Origin: UBA5972 sp002430125
GTDB taxonomy: Bacteria > Pseudomonadota > Alphaproteobacteria > Rhodobacterales > Rhodobacteraceae
Assembly (NCBI GenBank): GCA_937892915.1
Contig: CALBIC010000016.1
Coordinates: 31,266-95,265 of the forward strand
Reading direction: 5' to 3'
DNA length: 64,000 nt
Shown: one piece after another, positions 25,216 to 34,763 of the stretch
Layout: each line of letters starts with the position of its first letter
How positions within the stretch are numbered: the first letter of the stretch is position 1
The notes under the pieces: model-generated
What the model saw: the letters and a program-made list of their open reading frames with translations, nothing else
Told to the model about the DNA's origin: nothing
Database searches by the model: none
Program-made: the position numbers and the translations under genes

Positions 25216-27324
25216 ATGACGCAGATTACAGACAAGGTCAGCCTGACGGTCGAAGACGGAATTGGTTTTGTGGTTGTGGATAACCCGCCAGTCAACGCGT
25301 TGGGCCAAGCCGTTCGCGCCGGAATATCCGGTGGAATCAAAGCGGCAGAGGCCGATCCTGATGTAAAAGCCGTGGTGATTATTGCCAGTGGGCGGACCTT
25401 TCCGGCAGGCGCTGACATAACCGAATTCGGCAAGCCGCCGATGGAACCGTCTTTGCCCTCGGTTTGCCAAATTATCGAGGATTGCAGCAAGCCGGTAATC
25501 GCAGCGCTGCACGGTACGGCACTGGGTGGGGGCTTTGAAATTGCTTTGTCGTCACATTACCGGATCGCCGATGCCAAGGCCCGGATCGGTCTGCCGGAAA
25601 TCAACCTTGGCCTGCTTCCGGGCGCCAGTGGTACGCAAAGAATGCCGCGGCTTGCCGGGGCTGAAGCGGCGCTGGATCTGATGCTGTCCGGTGCGCCGGT
25701 TTCGGTTGCAAAAGGCAAGGACATGGGCGTCATTGATGAAATCACCGATGGGGATTTACGCAGTGCAGCAAAAACTTATGCGGCGAAGTTGATTAAGAAC
25801 GGCGCGAGACCGCGCCCTACAAGCCAGCGCCGAGAAGGCTTTCAGGATATGGCTGCTTATCAGGCGGTGATTGATGCACGGCGGGCTGGTTTGCAGAAAA
25901 CAGCCAAGGGTCAGTTGGCACCATTTGCGATTGTCGATTGTGTCGAGGCCGCGGCGAAACTGCCATTTGCTGAGGGGATGAAAAAGGAGCGTGCCGCCTT
26001 TATGACCTGCTTGGCCTCGGATCAGTCAAAAGGCATGATCCATGCGTTTTTTGCCGAACGTCAGACCGCAAAAATACCGGAAATGGCAACGGCAAAACCC
26101 CGCCCGATGGATCGTCTGGCAGTGATTGGCGGCGGCACGATGGGGGCTGGTATTGCGGTGGCGATCTTGAATGCCGGTCTGCCAGTGGTGATGATCGAAC
26201 GGGATCAGGACAGTTTGGATCGTGGGCGGGCCAACGTTGAAAAAGTTTATAACAGCAACATCGCCAAAGGCCGAATGACCGAGGCGCAAAAGGAGGCGGT
26301 GATGGCGCGTTTTACCGGCACGCTGGATTACGGGGTTCTGGCTGATGTCGATCTGGTGATCGAAGCGGTTTTTGAGGAAATGGACGTCAAAAAAGGTGTT
26401 TTCGCGCAGCTTGATGCCGCAATGAAACCGGGTGCGATACTGGCGACCAACACCTCTTATCTGAACATTGACGAATTGGCGGCGACGATTTCGCGCCCGC
26501 GGGATGTGATAGGCCTGCATTTCTTTTCGCCGGCCAATATCATGAAATTGTTGGAAATTGTTGTGCCTGCAAAGGTGTCTGACGATGTCGTGGTTACCGG
26601 GTTTGAACTGGCCAAAAAGCTGGGAAAAACACCTGTCAGGGCCGGGGTTTGTGACGGTTTTATCGGCAACCGCATTCTGGCAATTTATCGCATCGCGGCG
26701 GATCACATGATGGAAGACGGTGCCTCACCTTATGAAATCGACGCGGCTTTGCGCGAGTTTGGCTATCCGATGGGGCCCTATCAGGTCAGCGATCTGGCTG
26801 GCGGCGATATCGGTTGGGCGACGCGAAAACGCAAGGCGGCAACCCGCAATCCGAATGCGCGATACGTGCAAATCGCCGACAGGATTTGCGAACGCGGCTG
26901 GTTTGGGCAGAAAACCGGGCGCGGTTATTACGTTTACGAAGGTCGCACCGGGCGCGAAGACCCGGAGGTTTTGGCGATTATTGATGCAGAACGCACCCGC
27001 GCCGGGATAACGACGCGCAGTTTTACGGCCGGGGAAATTCAGAACCGGTATATGGCGGCGATGGTGAATGAGGGTGCGAATGTATTGGATGAAGGCATCG
27101 CGTTGCGCCCGCTCGATATTGATGTGGCGTTTATCTATGGCTATGGATTTCCGCGCTGGCGTGGCGGGCCGATGAAATGGGCGGATATGCAGGGTTTGGA
27201 CGTGATTCTTGCCCGAATTAGGGAATATGCCAAAGAAGATGCGCTGTTCTGGCGAGCCTCGTCCTTGCTGGAACGTTTGGTGGCCGAAGGCCGGAATTTT
27301 GACGATTTAAACAAGGGAAAATAG
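25216..27324 (+). CDS. Fused enoyl-CoA hydratase / 3-hydroxyacyl-CoA dehydrogenase (FadB/FadJ-like)
   Basis: This encodes a 702-residue bifunctional beta-oxidation enzyme. Residues about 1-190 are a crotonase domain (AGADITEFG, then GGGFEIALSSHYRIADAKARIGLPEINLGLLPGASGTQRMPRL). From about 300 the NAD-binding dehydrogenase domain starts (VIGGGTMGAGIAVAIL, later HFFSPANIMKLLEIV). Two C-terminal dehydrogenase domains follow. It hydrates 2-enoyl-CoA and oxidises the (S)-3-hydroxyacyl-CoA. No thiolase gene is seen nearby, so the last step is encoded elsewhere. It ends one base before the next gene. Confidence 0.94.
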   Translation: MTQITDKVSLTVEDGIGFVVVDNPPVNALGQAVRAGISGGIKAAEADPDVKAVVIIASGRTFPAGADITEFGKPPMEPSLPSVCQIIEDCSKPVIAALHGTALGGGFEIALSSHYRIADAKARIGLPEINLGLLPGASGTQRMPRLAGAEAALDLMLSGAPVSVAKGKDMGVIDEITDGDLRSAAKTYAAKLIKNGARPRPTSQRREGFQDMAAYQAVIDARRAGLQKTAKGQLAPFAIVDCVEAAAKLPFAEGMKKERAAFMTCLASDQSKGMIHAFFAERQTAKIPEMATAKPRPMDRLAVIGGGTMGAGIAVAILNAGLPVVMIERDQDSLDRGRANVEKVYNSNIAKGRMTEAQKEAVMARFTGTLDYGVLADVDLVIEAVFEEMDVKKGVFAQLDAAMKPGAILATNTSYLNIDELAATISRPRDVIGLHFFSPANIMKLLEIVVPAKVSDDVVVTGFELAKKLGKTPVRAGVCDGFIGNRILAIYRIAADHMMEDGASPYEIDAALREFGYPMGPYQVSDLAGGDIGWATRKRKAATRNPNARYVQIADRICERGWFGQKTGRGYYVYEGRTGREDPEVLAIIDAERTRAGITTRSFTAGEIQNRYMAAMVNEGANVLDEGIALRPLDIDVAFIYGYGFPRWRGGPMKWADMQGLDVILARIREYAKEDALFWRASSLLERLVAEGRNFDDLNKGK

Positions 27325-27325
27325 C

Positions 27326-28522
27326 ATGGATTTGAACTATACCCCCGAGGAAATGACCTTTCAGGCCGAAGTGCGGGCTTGGCTAAAGACGAATATTTCC
27401 ACCGAACTGGCGCATAAAGTCAAGCACGGTCAAACCCTTAGCCGAGACGACATGCAGGGTTGGCACAATACGCTGAACGCCAATGGGTGGCTTGCGAACC
27501 ATTGGCCGGTTGAGCTGGGTGGCAGCGGCTGGAGCGCGATTGAACGGCATATTTTCGAGGAAGAATGTGCGCTGGCCTATGCCCCGCGCATTGTACCGTT
27601 TGGACTGTCGATGTTGGGGCCGGTGCTGATCAAATACGGCAATGAGGCGCAGAAAAAGCATTGGTTGCCGCGGATTTTGGATGGCTCTGACTGGTGGTGT
27701 CAGGGATATTCGGAACCCGGCGCTGGGTCTGATCTTGCCGGTTTGCGCTGTAAAGCGGTGCGGGATGGCGATCATTTCGTGGTTAACGGGCAGAAAACCT
27801 GGACCACGCTGGCGCAGTACGCCAACATGATTTTCATGCTGGTGCGGACCTCGACCGAGGGAAAAACGCAGGAAGGTATCTCGTTTCTGCTGATCGACAT
27901 GGACACGCCGGGGATCGAGGTGAAACCGATTGTCTTGCTTGAAGGCACGCATGAGGTAAACGACGTGTTCTTCACCGATGTACGGGTGCCGGTTGAAAAT
28001 CTGGTGGGCGAAGAAAACATGGGCTGGACCTATGCGAAATACCTGCTGACCTATGAGCGCACCAATATTGCCGGGATCGGGTTTTCGATGGCGGCCTTGG
28101 GCGAGTTAAAGGAAATCGCGCAGGATCAGACACGGGCGGGGCGTAAACTGGCCGATGACCCGTTGTTTGCGGCGCGTTTGGCGCGTGCGGAAATCGAACT
28201 GGAAAACACCAAGATTACCAATTTGCGCGTCGTTTCAGCCGCTGCTGGTGGCGGTGCGCCGGGGGCGGAAAGTTCGATGCTGAAAATCAAAGGTACGGAA
28301 ATTCGGCAGGAATTTGATGCGCTTAAGCGAAAGGCCATCGGATCATACGCAGCGCCCTTGGTGCCCGAAGCGTTCGAGCCGGGCTTTAACGGGCCTTCTG
28401 TGGGGCCGGATTATGCCGCATCGATTGCCAAGGATTACTTTAACCACCGGAAAATCACGATTTTCGGGGGATCGAACGAAATCCAAAAGAACATCATCAG
28501 CAAAATGATTCTGGGGCTTTAA
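27326..28522 (+). CDS. Acyl-CoA dehydrogenase
   Basis: This encodes a 398-residue acyl-CoA dehydrogenase. Middle-domain motif WCQGYSEPGAGSDLAGLRCKA and the C-terminal FGGSNEIQKNIISKMILGL are typical. It is adjacent to a second, shorter acyl-CoA dehydrogenase gene; such pairs often form heteromeric enzymes for sterol side chains, branched chains or cyclic acids, so a two-subunit enzyme is plausible. It is 3 bp from the next gene. Confidence 0.92.
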   Translation: MDLNYTPEEMTFQAEVRAWLKTNISTELAHKVKHGQTLSRDDMQGWHNTLNANGWLANHWPVELGGSGWSAIERHIFEEECALAYAPRIVPFGLSMLGPVLIKYGNEAQKKHWLPRILDGSDWWCQGYSEPGAGSDLAGLRCKAVRDGDHFVVNGQKTWTTLAQYANMIFMLVRTSTEGKTQEGISFLLIDMDTPGIEVKPIVLLEGTHEVNDVFFTDVRVPVENLVGEENMGWTYAKYLLTYERTNIAGIGFSMAALGELKEIAQDQTRAGRKLADDPLFAARLARAEIELENTKITNLRVVSAAAGGGAPGAESSMLKIKGTEIRQEFDALKRKAIGSYAAPLVPEAFEPGFNGPSVGPDYAASIAKDYFNHRKITIFGGSNEIQKNIISKMILGL

Positions 28523-28525
28523 GAC

Positions 28526-29662
28526 ATGGATTTTCAACATACAGACGAACGCCAAATGCTGGGTGACACGCTGACGCGGTTTGTGGCGCAGGATTATCCG
28601 CTTAACGTGCGGCTTGCGGCAGGGGCCTCGGAACTGGGGTATGACGCGGCAAAATGGGCGGCTTTTGCGGAACTGGGCGTGATTGGTGCGCTGTTCTCCG
28701 AGGATGCTGGCGGGTTCGGCGGCGCCGGGTTTGACATCTCGGTGGTGTTTGAGGCGATCGGGCGCGGTTTGGTCGTGGAACCTTTCCTGCCGGTTTTGCT
28801 GGCAGGCGCGGTGTTGACGGCAGGCACAGCCGATCAACAAGCGCGGCTCGAGGCGATGATCGCCGGCGAAATCCTTGGTACTGTGGCACATTTTGAGGCG
28901 GATGACGGCTGTGATCCGACATATGTGGCGACCACAGCGGCGCGCGACGGTGACGGTTGGGTGCTGAACGGGCACAAGGCAGTTGTGCGGGCGGCAAATG
29001 CTGCGGCGTTTCTGATCGTGTCGGCCCGCAGTTCTGGAAAATCGGGTGATCGCGATGGGATTTCGCTGTTTTTGGTGCCTGCCGGGACGGCGGGGATGAA
29101 TCTCAGGGATTACCAAACCATTGATGGCGGGCGTGCGGCCGAGGTTGCGCTGACGGATGTCAGACTAGAGGCGGATGCGATAATCGGGGCCGAAGGGCAG
29201 GCGGTTGAGCCGCTCGAACAGGCGTTGGGGCGTGGACTGCTGGCTTTGTGCGCCGAGGCGGTGGGCCTGATGGACGTGATGAAGGATATGACGATTGAAT
29301 ATATCCGCACCCGCAAGCAATTTGGCGTGCCGATCGGCAAGTTTCAGGCGCTGCAACACCGGATGGCGGAAATGTTGCTGGAGGTTGAACAGGCGCGATC
29401 AGCGGTGATCAATGCGGCATTCCACGAAGGCACGCCGGGGCCGGATCGCGAACGCGCCATGTCCGCTGCCAAGGTGACGATTGGCCGGGTTGGAACGTTG
29501 GTGGCCGAAGAAACCATTCAAATTCATGGCGGTATGGGGATGACCTGGGAGTACCCGCTGGGGCATTATGCCAAGCGTCTGGTGATGATCGGACACGAAT
29601 TGGGCGACGAGGATTATCATCTGATGCGCTATATCGCACTGGGCAAGGGCGTGGCGGCATGA
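28526..29662 (+). CDS. Acyl-CoA dehydrogenase (partner subunit)
   Basis: This encodes a 378-residue acyl-CoA dehydrogenase-family protein. The C-terminal region IQIHGGMGMTWEYPLGHYAKRLVMIGHELGD is clear, while the FAD/substrate middle region is more diverged than in the preceding gene. It starts 3 bp after its neighbour and overlaps the enoyl-CoA hydratase gene by 4 nt. A heteromeric complex with the preceding protein is inferred from the pairing. Confidence 0.9.
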   Translation: MDFQHTDERQMLGDTLTRFVAQDYPLNVRLAAGASELGYDAAKWAAFAELGVIGALFSEDAGGFGGAGFDISVVFEAIGRGLVVEPFLPVLLAGAVLTAGTADQQARLEAMIAGEILGTVAHFEADDGCDPTYVATTAARDGDGWVLNGHKAVVRAANAAAFLIVSARSSGKSGDRDGISLFLVPAGTAGMNLRDYQTIDGGRAAEVALTDVRLEADAIIGAEGQAVEPLEQALGRGLLALCAEAVGLMDVMKDMTIEYIRTRKQFGVPIGKFQALQHRMAEMLLEVEQARSAVINAAFHEGTPGPDRERAMSAAKVTIGRVGTLVAEETIQIHGGMGMTWEYPLGHYAKRLVMIGHELGDEDYHLMRYIALGKGVAA

Positions 29663-30447
29663 GCGGGGTTCTGGTTGAACGGCACGGTCCGGTCGTAAAG
29701 ATCATTAACAACAATCCGGCGGCGCGCAACGCTCTGAGCTTTGCGTTTTCAACCGGCGCGACCGAGGCATTGAAGGCGGCTGGCGAAGACAAAACGGTGG
29801 CGGCAGTTGTCGTGTGCGGGGCCGAAGGATTTTTCTGCGCTGGCGGTGATTTGAATGTGCTGATCAAGCGGCGCGAGATGGCCGTGCCGGATCGGCTGGA
29901 AGCGATTGAAGTTCTGCATGGGCTTATTCGGGCGATAAGGGCCTGCCCGAAACCGGTTATCGCTGCTGTTGAAGGTGGGGCCGCCGGTGCTGGCGCGCCG
30001 TTGGCGTTGGCGTGTGATATGATCGTAGCGGCCGAGGATAGTTATTTTGCGGTGAATTATCTGCGGGTTGGCTTGGCGCCGGATGGCGGATCGACCACAT
30101 TTCTTGCCGAAGCATTACCAAGGCAATTGGCGAATGAAATCATAATGTTCGGCGACAAAGTTCCTGTGGATCGTTTGCACCAGTTTGGGGTTATCAACAG
30201 GCTGACGGCACCAGGTCAAGCCGAGGCGGTGGCGCAGGAAATTGGTGAGCGGATCAACAAGGTCGGCCCCGAGGCGATTGCGGCGGCCAAGCGGTTGAAC
30301 TTGGCGGCGCGGTCCAACTCGTTGGCAGATCAGCTTGATCTTGAGGCAATGGCAATGGCGGAATCGCAAGGTGGTGCAGAAAGCGGCGAAGGTATTTCGG
30401 CTTTTCTGGAAAAGCGGCGGGCAGATTTCACCAAATTTCGCAAATAG
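29659..30447 (+). CDS. Enoyl-CoA hydratase/isomerase
   Basis: This encodes a 262-residue crotonase-fold protein. The oxyanion-hole segment GFFCAGGDLNVLIKRREM and the second motif EGGAAGAGAPLALACDMIVAAEDSYFAVNYLRVGLAPDGGSTTFL are present. The position usually holding the second catalytic Glu is Asp/Gly in LAPDGG, so isomerase or another crotonase chemistry is possible. Last gene of the plus-strand acyl-CoA operon. Confidence 0.9.
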   Translation: MSGVLVERHGPVVKIINNNPAARNALSFAFSTGATEALKAAGEDKTVAAVVVCGAEGFFCAGGDLNVLIKRREMAVPDRLEAIEVLHGLIRAIRACPKPVIAAVEGGAAGAGAPLALACDMIVAAEDSYFAVNYLRVGLAPDGGSTTFLAEALPRQLANEIIMFGDKVPVDRLHQFGVINRLTAPGQAEAVAQEIGERINKVGPEAIAAAKRLNLAARSNSLADQLDLEAMAMAESQGGAESGEGISAFLEKRRADFTKFRK

Positions 30448-30572
30448 TTGCAGCGCTAGTTTGCCGTTGAGGCGAGAAAAAGAATTCACCCAATGCCCTA
30501 ACCAAAGGCTTGTCATTTCGGTGAAACAACCCGAGCCTAGACCCAATTGCGAATCCTGTTTCGGAGCCTGTC

Positions 30573-31502
30573 ATGCGACCCAATGCTTTTACCAATCCCG
30601 GACGGTTTTTCCGGGGCAATCTGCACACCCATTCAAACCGCTCGGACGGCAAGCTGGATGATCACGAGGTTTGCCGCCGCTATAAAGCGCAAGGTTATGA
30701 TTTCATAGCGCTAACAGATCATTTTGTCGGGCATTTTGACTATCCGATCAGCGACACCCGCGGGTTTCGGGATCAGGATTTCACCACGATTATTGGCGCG
30801 GAATTGCATTCCGGTGGTATGGCTAACGGCGAGTTGTGGCATATTCTGGCGGTTGGCTTGCCGTTTGATTTCGCGCCATCGAATACACCAACTTTCCAAC
30901 CAATTGCCGATCAGGAAACCGGGCCTGAAATTGCCCGGCGCGCGGTTGCGGCCGGGGCGTTTGTGGCTGTGGCGCATCCGGAATGGTCGGGTCTAAGCGA
31001 GGCAGATGCCTTGTCGATTGAGGCAGCACATGCGGTTGAGATTTACAATCACGGCTGCCATGTTGAATGCGACCGAGGGCGCGGTTTTCACACAGCGGAT
31101 CATTTGGCCAAGGCCGGGCGCCGGTTGAATTTCATTGCTACCGACGACGCACATTTCGCGTATGGCAACAAAGATGCGTTTGGCGGTTGGGTGATGGTGA
31201 AGGCTGAGGAAAACTCGCCTGAGGCTTTGCTTGCGGCGCTAAAGGCGGGGGCGATGTATTCGTCAACCGGGCCGGATCTGGTGGATATCTCGGTTATTGG
31301 CGATCAGGTGGATGTGCGCAGTTCGGCGGTTGTCGGGATGATCGTGCAGGGGCAGGGCGTCGGCACAGCCAGTGCGTTTGGTGATTCGATGACGACCGCC
31401 AGTATTGATTGCGAGCGCCTTAGCGACAGTCCCTGGATCAGGGTCACGGTTTTTGATGCTGCCGGTCGCGCCGCATGGTCAAACCCCATTTGGCGCGACT
31501 GA
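30573..31502 (+). CDS. PHP-domain phosphoesterase-like protein
   Basis: This encodes a 309-residue PHP-domain protein. The first metal motif is NLHTHSNRSDG, with ALTDHF, GAELHS, VAHPEWSG and ATDDAHFA providing further His/Asp ligands. The PHP fold is a metal-dependent phosphoesterase or nuclease; the free-standing group here is uncharacterised. GGAG lies upstream of the ATG at 30573. It stands alone and is convergent with phaZ, 6 bp away. Confidence 0.85.
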   Translation: MRPNAFTNPGRFFRGNLHTHSNRSDGKLDDHEVCRRYKAQGYDFIALTDHFVGHFDYPISDTRGFRDQDFTTIIGAELHSGGMANGELWHILAVGLPFDFAPSNTPTFQPIADQETGPEIARRAVAAGAFVAVAHPEWSGLSEADALSIEAAHAVEIYNHGCHVECDRGRGFHTADHLAKAGRRLNFIATDDAHFAYGNKDAFGGWVMVKAEENSPEALLAALKAGAMYSSTGPDLVDISVIGDQVDVRSSAVVGMIVQGQGVGTASAFGDSMTTASIDCERLSDSPWIRVTVFDAAGRAAWSNPIWRD

Positions 31503-31508
31503 TCTGGT

Positions 31509-32747
31509 TTAGGATTTGCCGGAATTCGCGTCGATAAAGTCGATCACCAGCGGGCGGATGTTCTTTTGCCAGCTCGAGCCGGAAAAAATGCCGTAATGTC
31601 CGGCGCCGGGCTCCAGATGGCTGGCTTTCATGCTGTCCGGCAGGCCAGTCAGCAGGGCCAGGGCTGCGACACATTGGCCTGGCGCGGTGATGTCGTCCTC
31701 CATCCCTTCAACGGTTTTGACGGCGGTCTGGGTGATTTTCGAGAAATCGACCTTGTGATCGCCAATATAAAACCGGTTATCGGCGATATCGCGGCCTTTG
31801 AAGATGCGTTCGACCGTTGACAGGTAAAATTCAGCGGTCATGTCCATCACGGCCAGATATTCGTCGTAGAATTTGTTGTGCCGGTCATGCTCTTCAGCTT
31901 TGCCTGTCGCCACTGCGTTGATTTGATTTGTAAATGCCTTGGCATGCGTTTCGGGGTTCATTGAAATGAACGACGCCAACTGCACGGATCCAGGATAGAC
32001 CAGACGCCCGAAACCCTTGTGCTTAACGCCGACGCGCTGGATTACCGAACGTTCAAGTTGGCCCATGGTGACGCGGCGACCGAAATCAGTGACATCGGTG
32101 GCGGCTGCATCCGGATCAATCGGGCCACCGATCAAAGTCAGTGAACGCGGCTGGTGATCGGGCGATTGTTCGGCCAGATAAGCAGTCGCGGCCAATGCCA
32201 ATGGGGCTGGCTGGCAGACGGCGATTACATGCGTGTCGCGGCCAAGATATTTCAGGAAATCAACCAGATAAAGCGTGAAATCTTCTATATCGAACTTGCC
32301 CTTGGAAACCGGAATGTCGCGCGCATTGTGCCAGTCTGTTATGAAAACGTCGCAATTTGGCAGTAGGCTGATGACAGTTTTGCGCAAAAGCGTGGCGTAA
32401 TGGCCTGACATTGGGGCGATCAGCAAAACGCGGCGATTCGGTGGGGTAGGGCGATCAACTTTGAACTGGATCAGATCACCAAACGGCTTTTCCACCAGCT
32501 TTTCGACTTTGACAACATATTCGCGGCCTGCTGTGACGACTGTTTCGATGTTCCAGTCAGGCTTGGCCACCATGCGCGAAAAGGCGCGTTCGGCGACAAC
32601 GCCCCATGCTGCAAAGGAGGCCGGGAGTGGACTGGGGGTCAATCCGAAGATTGGATTAGACCAAAAAGCCTTGGCGGTTGCGCCCATAAGCTCGCCGCCC
32701 TGACGGAAGCTTTCAAACATATCATAGGTTGCAAAATTCTTGTTCAT
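31509..32747 (-). CDS. phaZ: Intracellular poly(3-hydroxybutyrate) depolymerase
   Basis: This encodes a 412-residue intracellular PHB depolymerase, degrading storage granules to 3-hydroxybutyrate units. The fold is alpha/beta hydrolase with a Cys-type nucleophile segment (HVIAVCQPAPLALAATAYL). The N-terminal YDMFESFRQGGELMGATAKAFWSNP and the C-terminal HLEPGAGHYGIFSGSSWQKNIRPLV, with the catalytic His, are typical of the family. It is divergent from phaC, so both share the intergenic region 32748-32852. No signal peptide is seen, which fits a cytoplasmic enzyme. Confidence 0.92.
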   Translation of the reverse strand: MNKNFATYDMFESFRQGGELMGATAKAFWSNPIFGLTPSPLPASFAAWGVVAERAFSRMVAKPDWNIETVVTAGREYVVKVEKLVEKPFGDLIQFKVDRPTPPNRRVLLIAPMSGHYATLLRKTVISLLPNCDVFITDWHNARDIPVSKGKFDIEDFTLYLVDFLKYLGRDTHVIAVCQPAPLALAATAYLAEQSPDHQPRSLTLIGGPIDPDAAATDVTDFGRRVTMGQLERSVIQRVGVKHKGFGRLVYPGSVQLASFISMNPETHAKAFTNQINAVATGKAEEHDRHNKFYDEYLAVMDMTAEFYLSTVERIFKGRDIADNRFYIGDHKVDFSKITQTAVKTVEGMEDDITAPGQCVAALALLTGLPDSMKASHLEPGAGHYGIFSGSSWQKNIRPLVIDFIDANSGKS

Positions 32748-32800
32748 GCGTATTAACCCGCCTCGGTTGTTCGGTTATTGCCGAATAAAGCCTCCCGTCT

Positions 32801-32830
32801 TTACACTGCATATGATTAACAGCGTATAAT
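32801..32830 (+). promoter_or_regulatory. Probable sigma-70-type promoter of phaC
   Basis: A perfect -10 TATAAT is at 32825-32830, with a weaker -35 TTACAC at 32801-32806 (18-bp spacer). It lies 23 bp before the phaC start, so the leader would be very short. The region also holds a small inverted repeat TTCGG...CCGAA at 32770-32785 between phaZ and phaC. Confidence 0.55.
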
Positions 32831-32852
32831 GCGAAAGACCTTCTAGGAGCAA

Positions 32853-34649
32853 ATGATTAAAATGCCCGGTGAAAAAGTGACCCCAGAAAACAACATAGAT
32901 ACCCTGAACGCCAATGTGCAGCGTATCGAGGAATTGACGCAGCGTTTGGTGCAGGTACTTGCGCATCAACGCGAGAAAAATCAGGCGCTGGAGGGACCGG
33001 GGCAGGATTTGTATATGAAGGCAGCGGGTGCCTATATGGCCGAAATGATGGCCAACCCCAGCAAAATCATTGAACAGCAAGTTTCCTATTGGGGAAAAAC
33101 GCTGCAGCATTTCGTGGCGGCACAGGAAAGTCTGGCCAGCGGTAAATTGGTACCCGACGAAGAAACCGGGGATGACCGGCGGTTTAAGAACGAAATGTGG
33201 AAAACAAACCCGTATTTCAATTTCGTCAAACAACAATACCTGATGTCGTCCGAGGCGATTGAAAAGGCTGTGGAAAACTTGGAAGGGCTGGAAGATCACG
33301 ACCGCAAGCGGGTGAATTTCTTTGCCCGCCAAATCGTTGATCTGATGGCGCCGACAAATTTTCTGGCAACGAATCCGGATGCTTTAGAAAAAGCTGCCGC
33401 CACACAGGGGCAATCGCTGGTTGACGGGCTGGAAAACCTTGTGCGCGATGTCGAGGCAAATAGCGGCGCTTTATCGGTGACGCTGTCAGACCCGGATGCG
33501 TTCGAGGTTGGTGGCAACATCGCCACCAGCGAAGGGTCGGTGGTGTTTCAGAACCGGATGTTCCAACTGATTCAATACGCGCCGAAAACCGAAACGGTTT
33601 ACAAAACACCGCTGATCATTTTCCCGCCATGGATCAACAAGTTTTATATTCTGGACCTTAAACCGCAAAACAGCCTGATCAAATGGGCGGTGGAGCAGGG
33701 GATCACGGTTTTTGTCGTCAGTTGGGTTAATCCCGACGCGTCTTATGCCGATGTCGGGCTTGATACCTATATGACCGAAGGGTTCATGACGGCGATTGAT
33801 CAGGTGAAAGCCATCACTGGCGAAAAGCAGATCAACGCAATTGGGTATTGTATCGCAGGCACCATGCTGTCGATCGCGCTGGCCTATATGGCCAAGAAGA
33901 AAGACAAATCCGTCAAGTCTGCGACGTTCTTTACCACGATTGCCGATTTCGCTGAACCCGGTGAAATGGGGGTGTTCCTTGAAAGAGATTTTCTTGAAGG
34001 GATCGAAACTGAGGTCGATAAACACGGCTATTTGCACCGGTTTTTCATGCAGCGGACGTTTTCGTATCTGCGCGCCAATGATCTGGTTTACGCCCCGGCG
34101 ATCCGGTCATACATGCTGGGCGAAGCGCCACCGGCGTTTGATTTGCTTTATTGGAACGGCGACAGCACCAATCTTTCCGGGCGCCTGGCCAAGGAATATC
34201 TGCGACAGTTGTGTCAGGATAATGAACTGGCCAAGGGCGAGTTTGTGATGCTGGGCGAAAAGCTGAACCTTGGCGATATCCAAACCCCGATCTGCGCGAT
34301 TGCCTGTGAGACTGACCATATCGCCAACTGGCAAAGCTCGTTTGCGGGGTTGAACCTTTATGGCGGCGACAAGACGTTTATTCTGTCGGAAAGCGGGCAT
34401 ATTGCTGGCATTGTGAACCCACCCAGCAAGAACAAGTACGGGCATTACACCAATGATGCGCCGATGATTGATCCGCAAAGCTGGAAAACCGGTGCGACCT
34501 ATAATCAGGGATCGTGGTGGCCGCGTTGGAAAGATTGGCTGGCTGAACGCGCTGGTGGGCAGGTACCTGCCCGCAATCCGGGTGATTCGAGCCATCCGGT
34601 GATCGAAGCGGCACCGGGGTCTTATGTGAAGGTCAGGCCAAAGGATTGA
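32853..34649 (+). CDS. phaC: Class I poly(3-hydroxyalkanoate) synthase
   Basis: This encodes a 598-residue class I PHA synthase that polymerises 3-hydroxybutyryl-CoA on the granule surface. The N-terminal PhaC domain precedes an alpha/beta hydrolase core. The lipase-like box is GYCIAGT with nucleophile C333; the position usually occupied by the second Gly of GxCxGG is Ala, a variant I recall from other alphaproteobacterial enzymes. The catalytic Asp lies in IACETDHIANW and the His in SESGHIAGIVNPP. TAGGAG precedes the ATG at good spacing. Divergent from phaZ and followed by phaP and phaR. Confidence 0.95.
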   Translation: MIKMPGEKVTPENNIDTLNANVQRIEELTQRLVQVLAHQREKNQALEGPGQDLYMKAAGAYMAEMMANPSKIIEQQVSYWGKTLQHFVAAQESLASGKLVPDEETGDDRRFKNEMWKTNPYFNFVKQQYLMSSEAIEKAVENLEGLEDHDRKRVNFFARQIVDLMAPTNFLATNPDALEKAAATQGQSLVDGLENLVRDVEANSGALSVTLSDPDAFEVGGNIATSEGSVVFQNRMFQLIQYAPKTETVYKTPLIIFPPWINKFYILDLKPQNSLIKWAVEQGITVFVVSWVNPDASYADVGLDTYMTEGFMTAIDQVKAITGEKQINAIGYCIAGTMLSIALAYMAKKKDKSVKSATFFTTIADFAEPGEMGVFLERDFLEGIETEVDKHGYLHRFFMQRTFSYLRANDLVYAPAIRSYMLGEAPPAFDLLYWNGDSTNLSGRLAKEYLRQLCQDNELAKGEFVMLGEKLNLGDIQTPICAIACETDHIANWQSSFAGLNLYGGDKTFILSESGHIAGIVNPPSKNKYGHYTNDAPMIDPQSWKTGATYNQGSWWPRWKDWLAERAGGQVPARNPGDSSHPVIEAAPGSYVKVRPKD

Positions 34650-34672
34650 TTTTAGGCCGATTTCAAAAATAA

Positions 34673-34724
34673 TGCCGCAGTGCAGCATTTGACACTTGAA
34701 ATGCTGCACTGCGGCATGTATCTA
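34673..34724 (+). promoter_or_regulatory. phaP promoter with double PhaR-type operator
   Basis: Two 18-nt arms, TGCCGCAGTGCAGCATTT (34673-34690) and its exact inverse complement at 34699-34716, flank an 8-nt loop. Each arm is itself a near-perfect dyad of the form TGCnGCAnTGCnGCA, matching the CTGC/GCAG-type sites bound by PhaR. A promoter TTGAAA (34696) - 17 bp - TATCTA (34719) is visible, so the right arm sits exactly in the -35/-10 spacer, where a repressor would block transcription. A perfect TTGACA also lies at 34689. Confidence 0.8.
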
Positions 34725-34763
34725 TGATCCAGAAGAAACAAACATCTCATCTGGAGAAAAATC

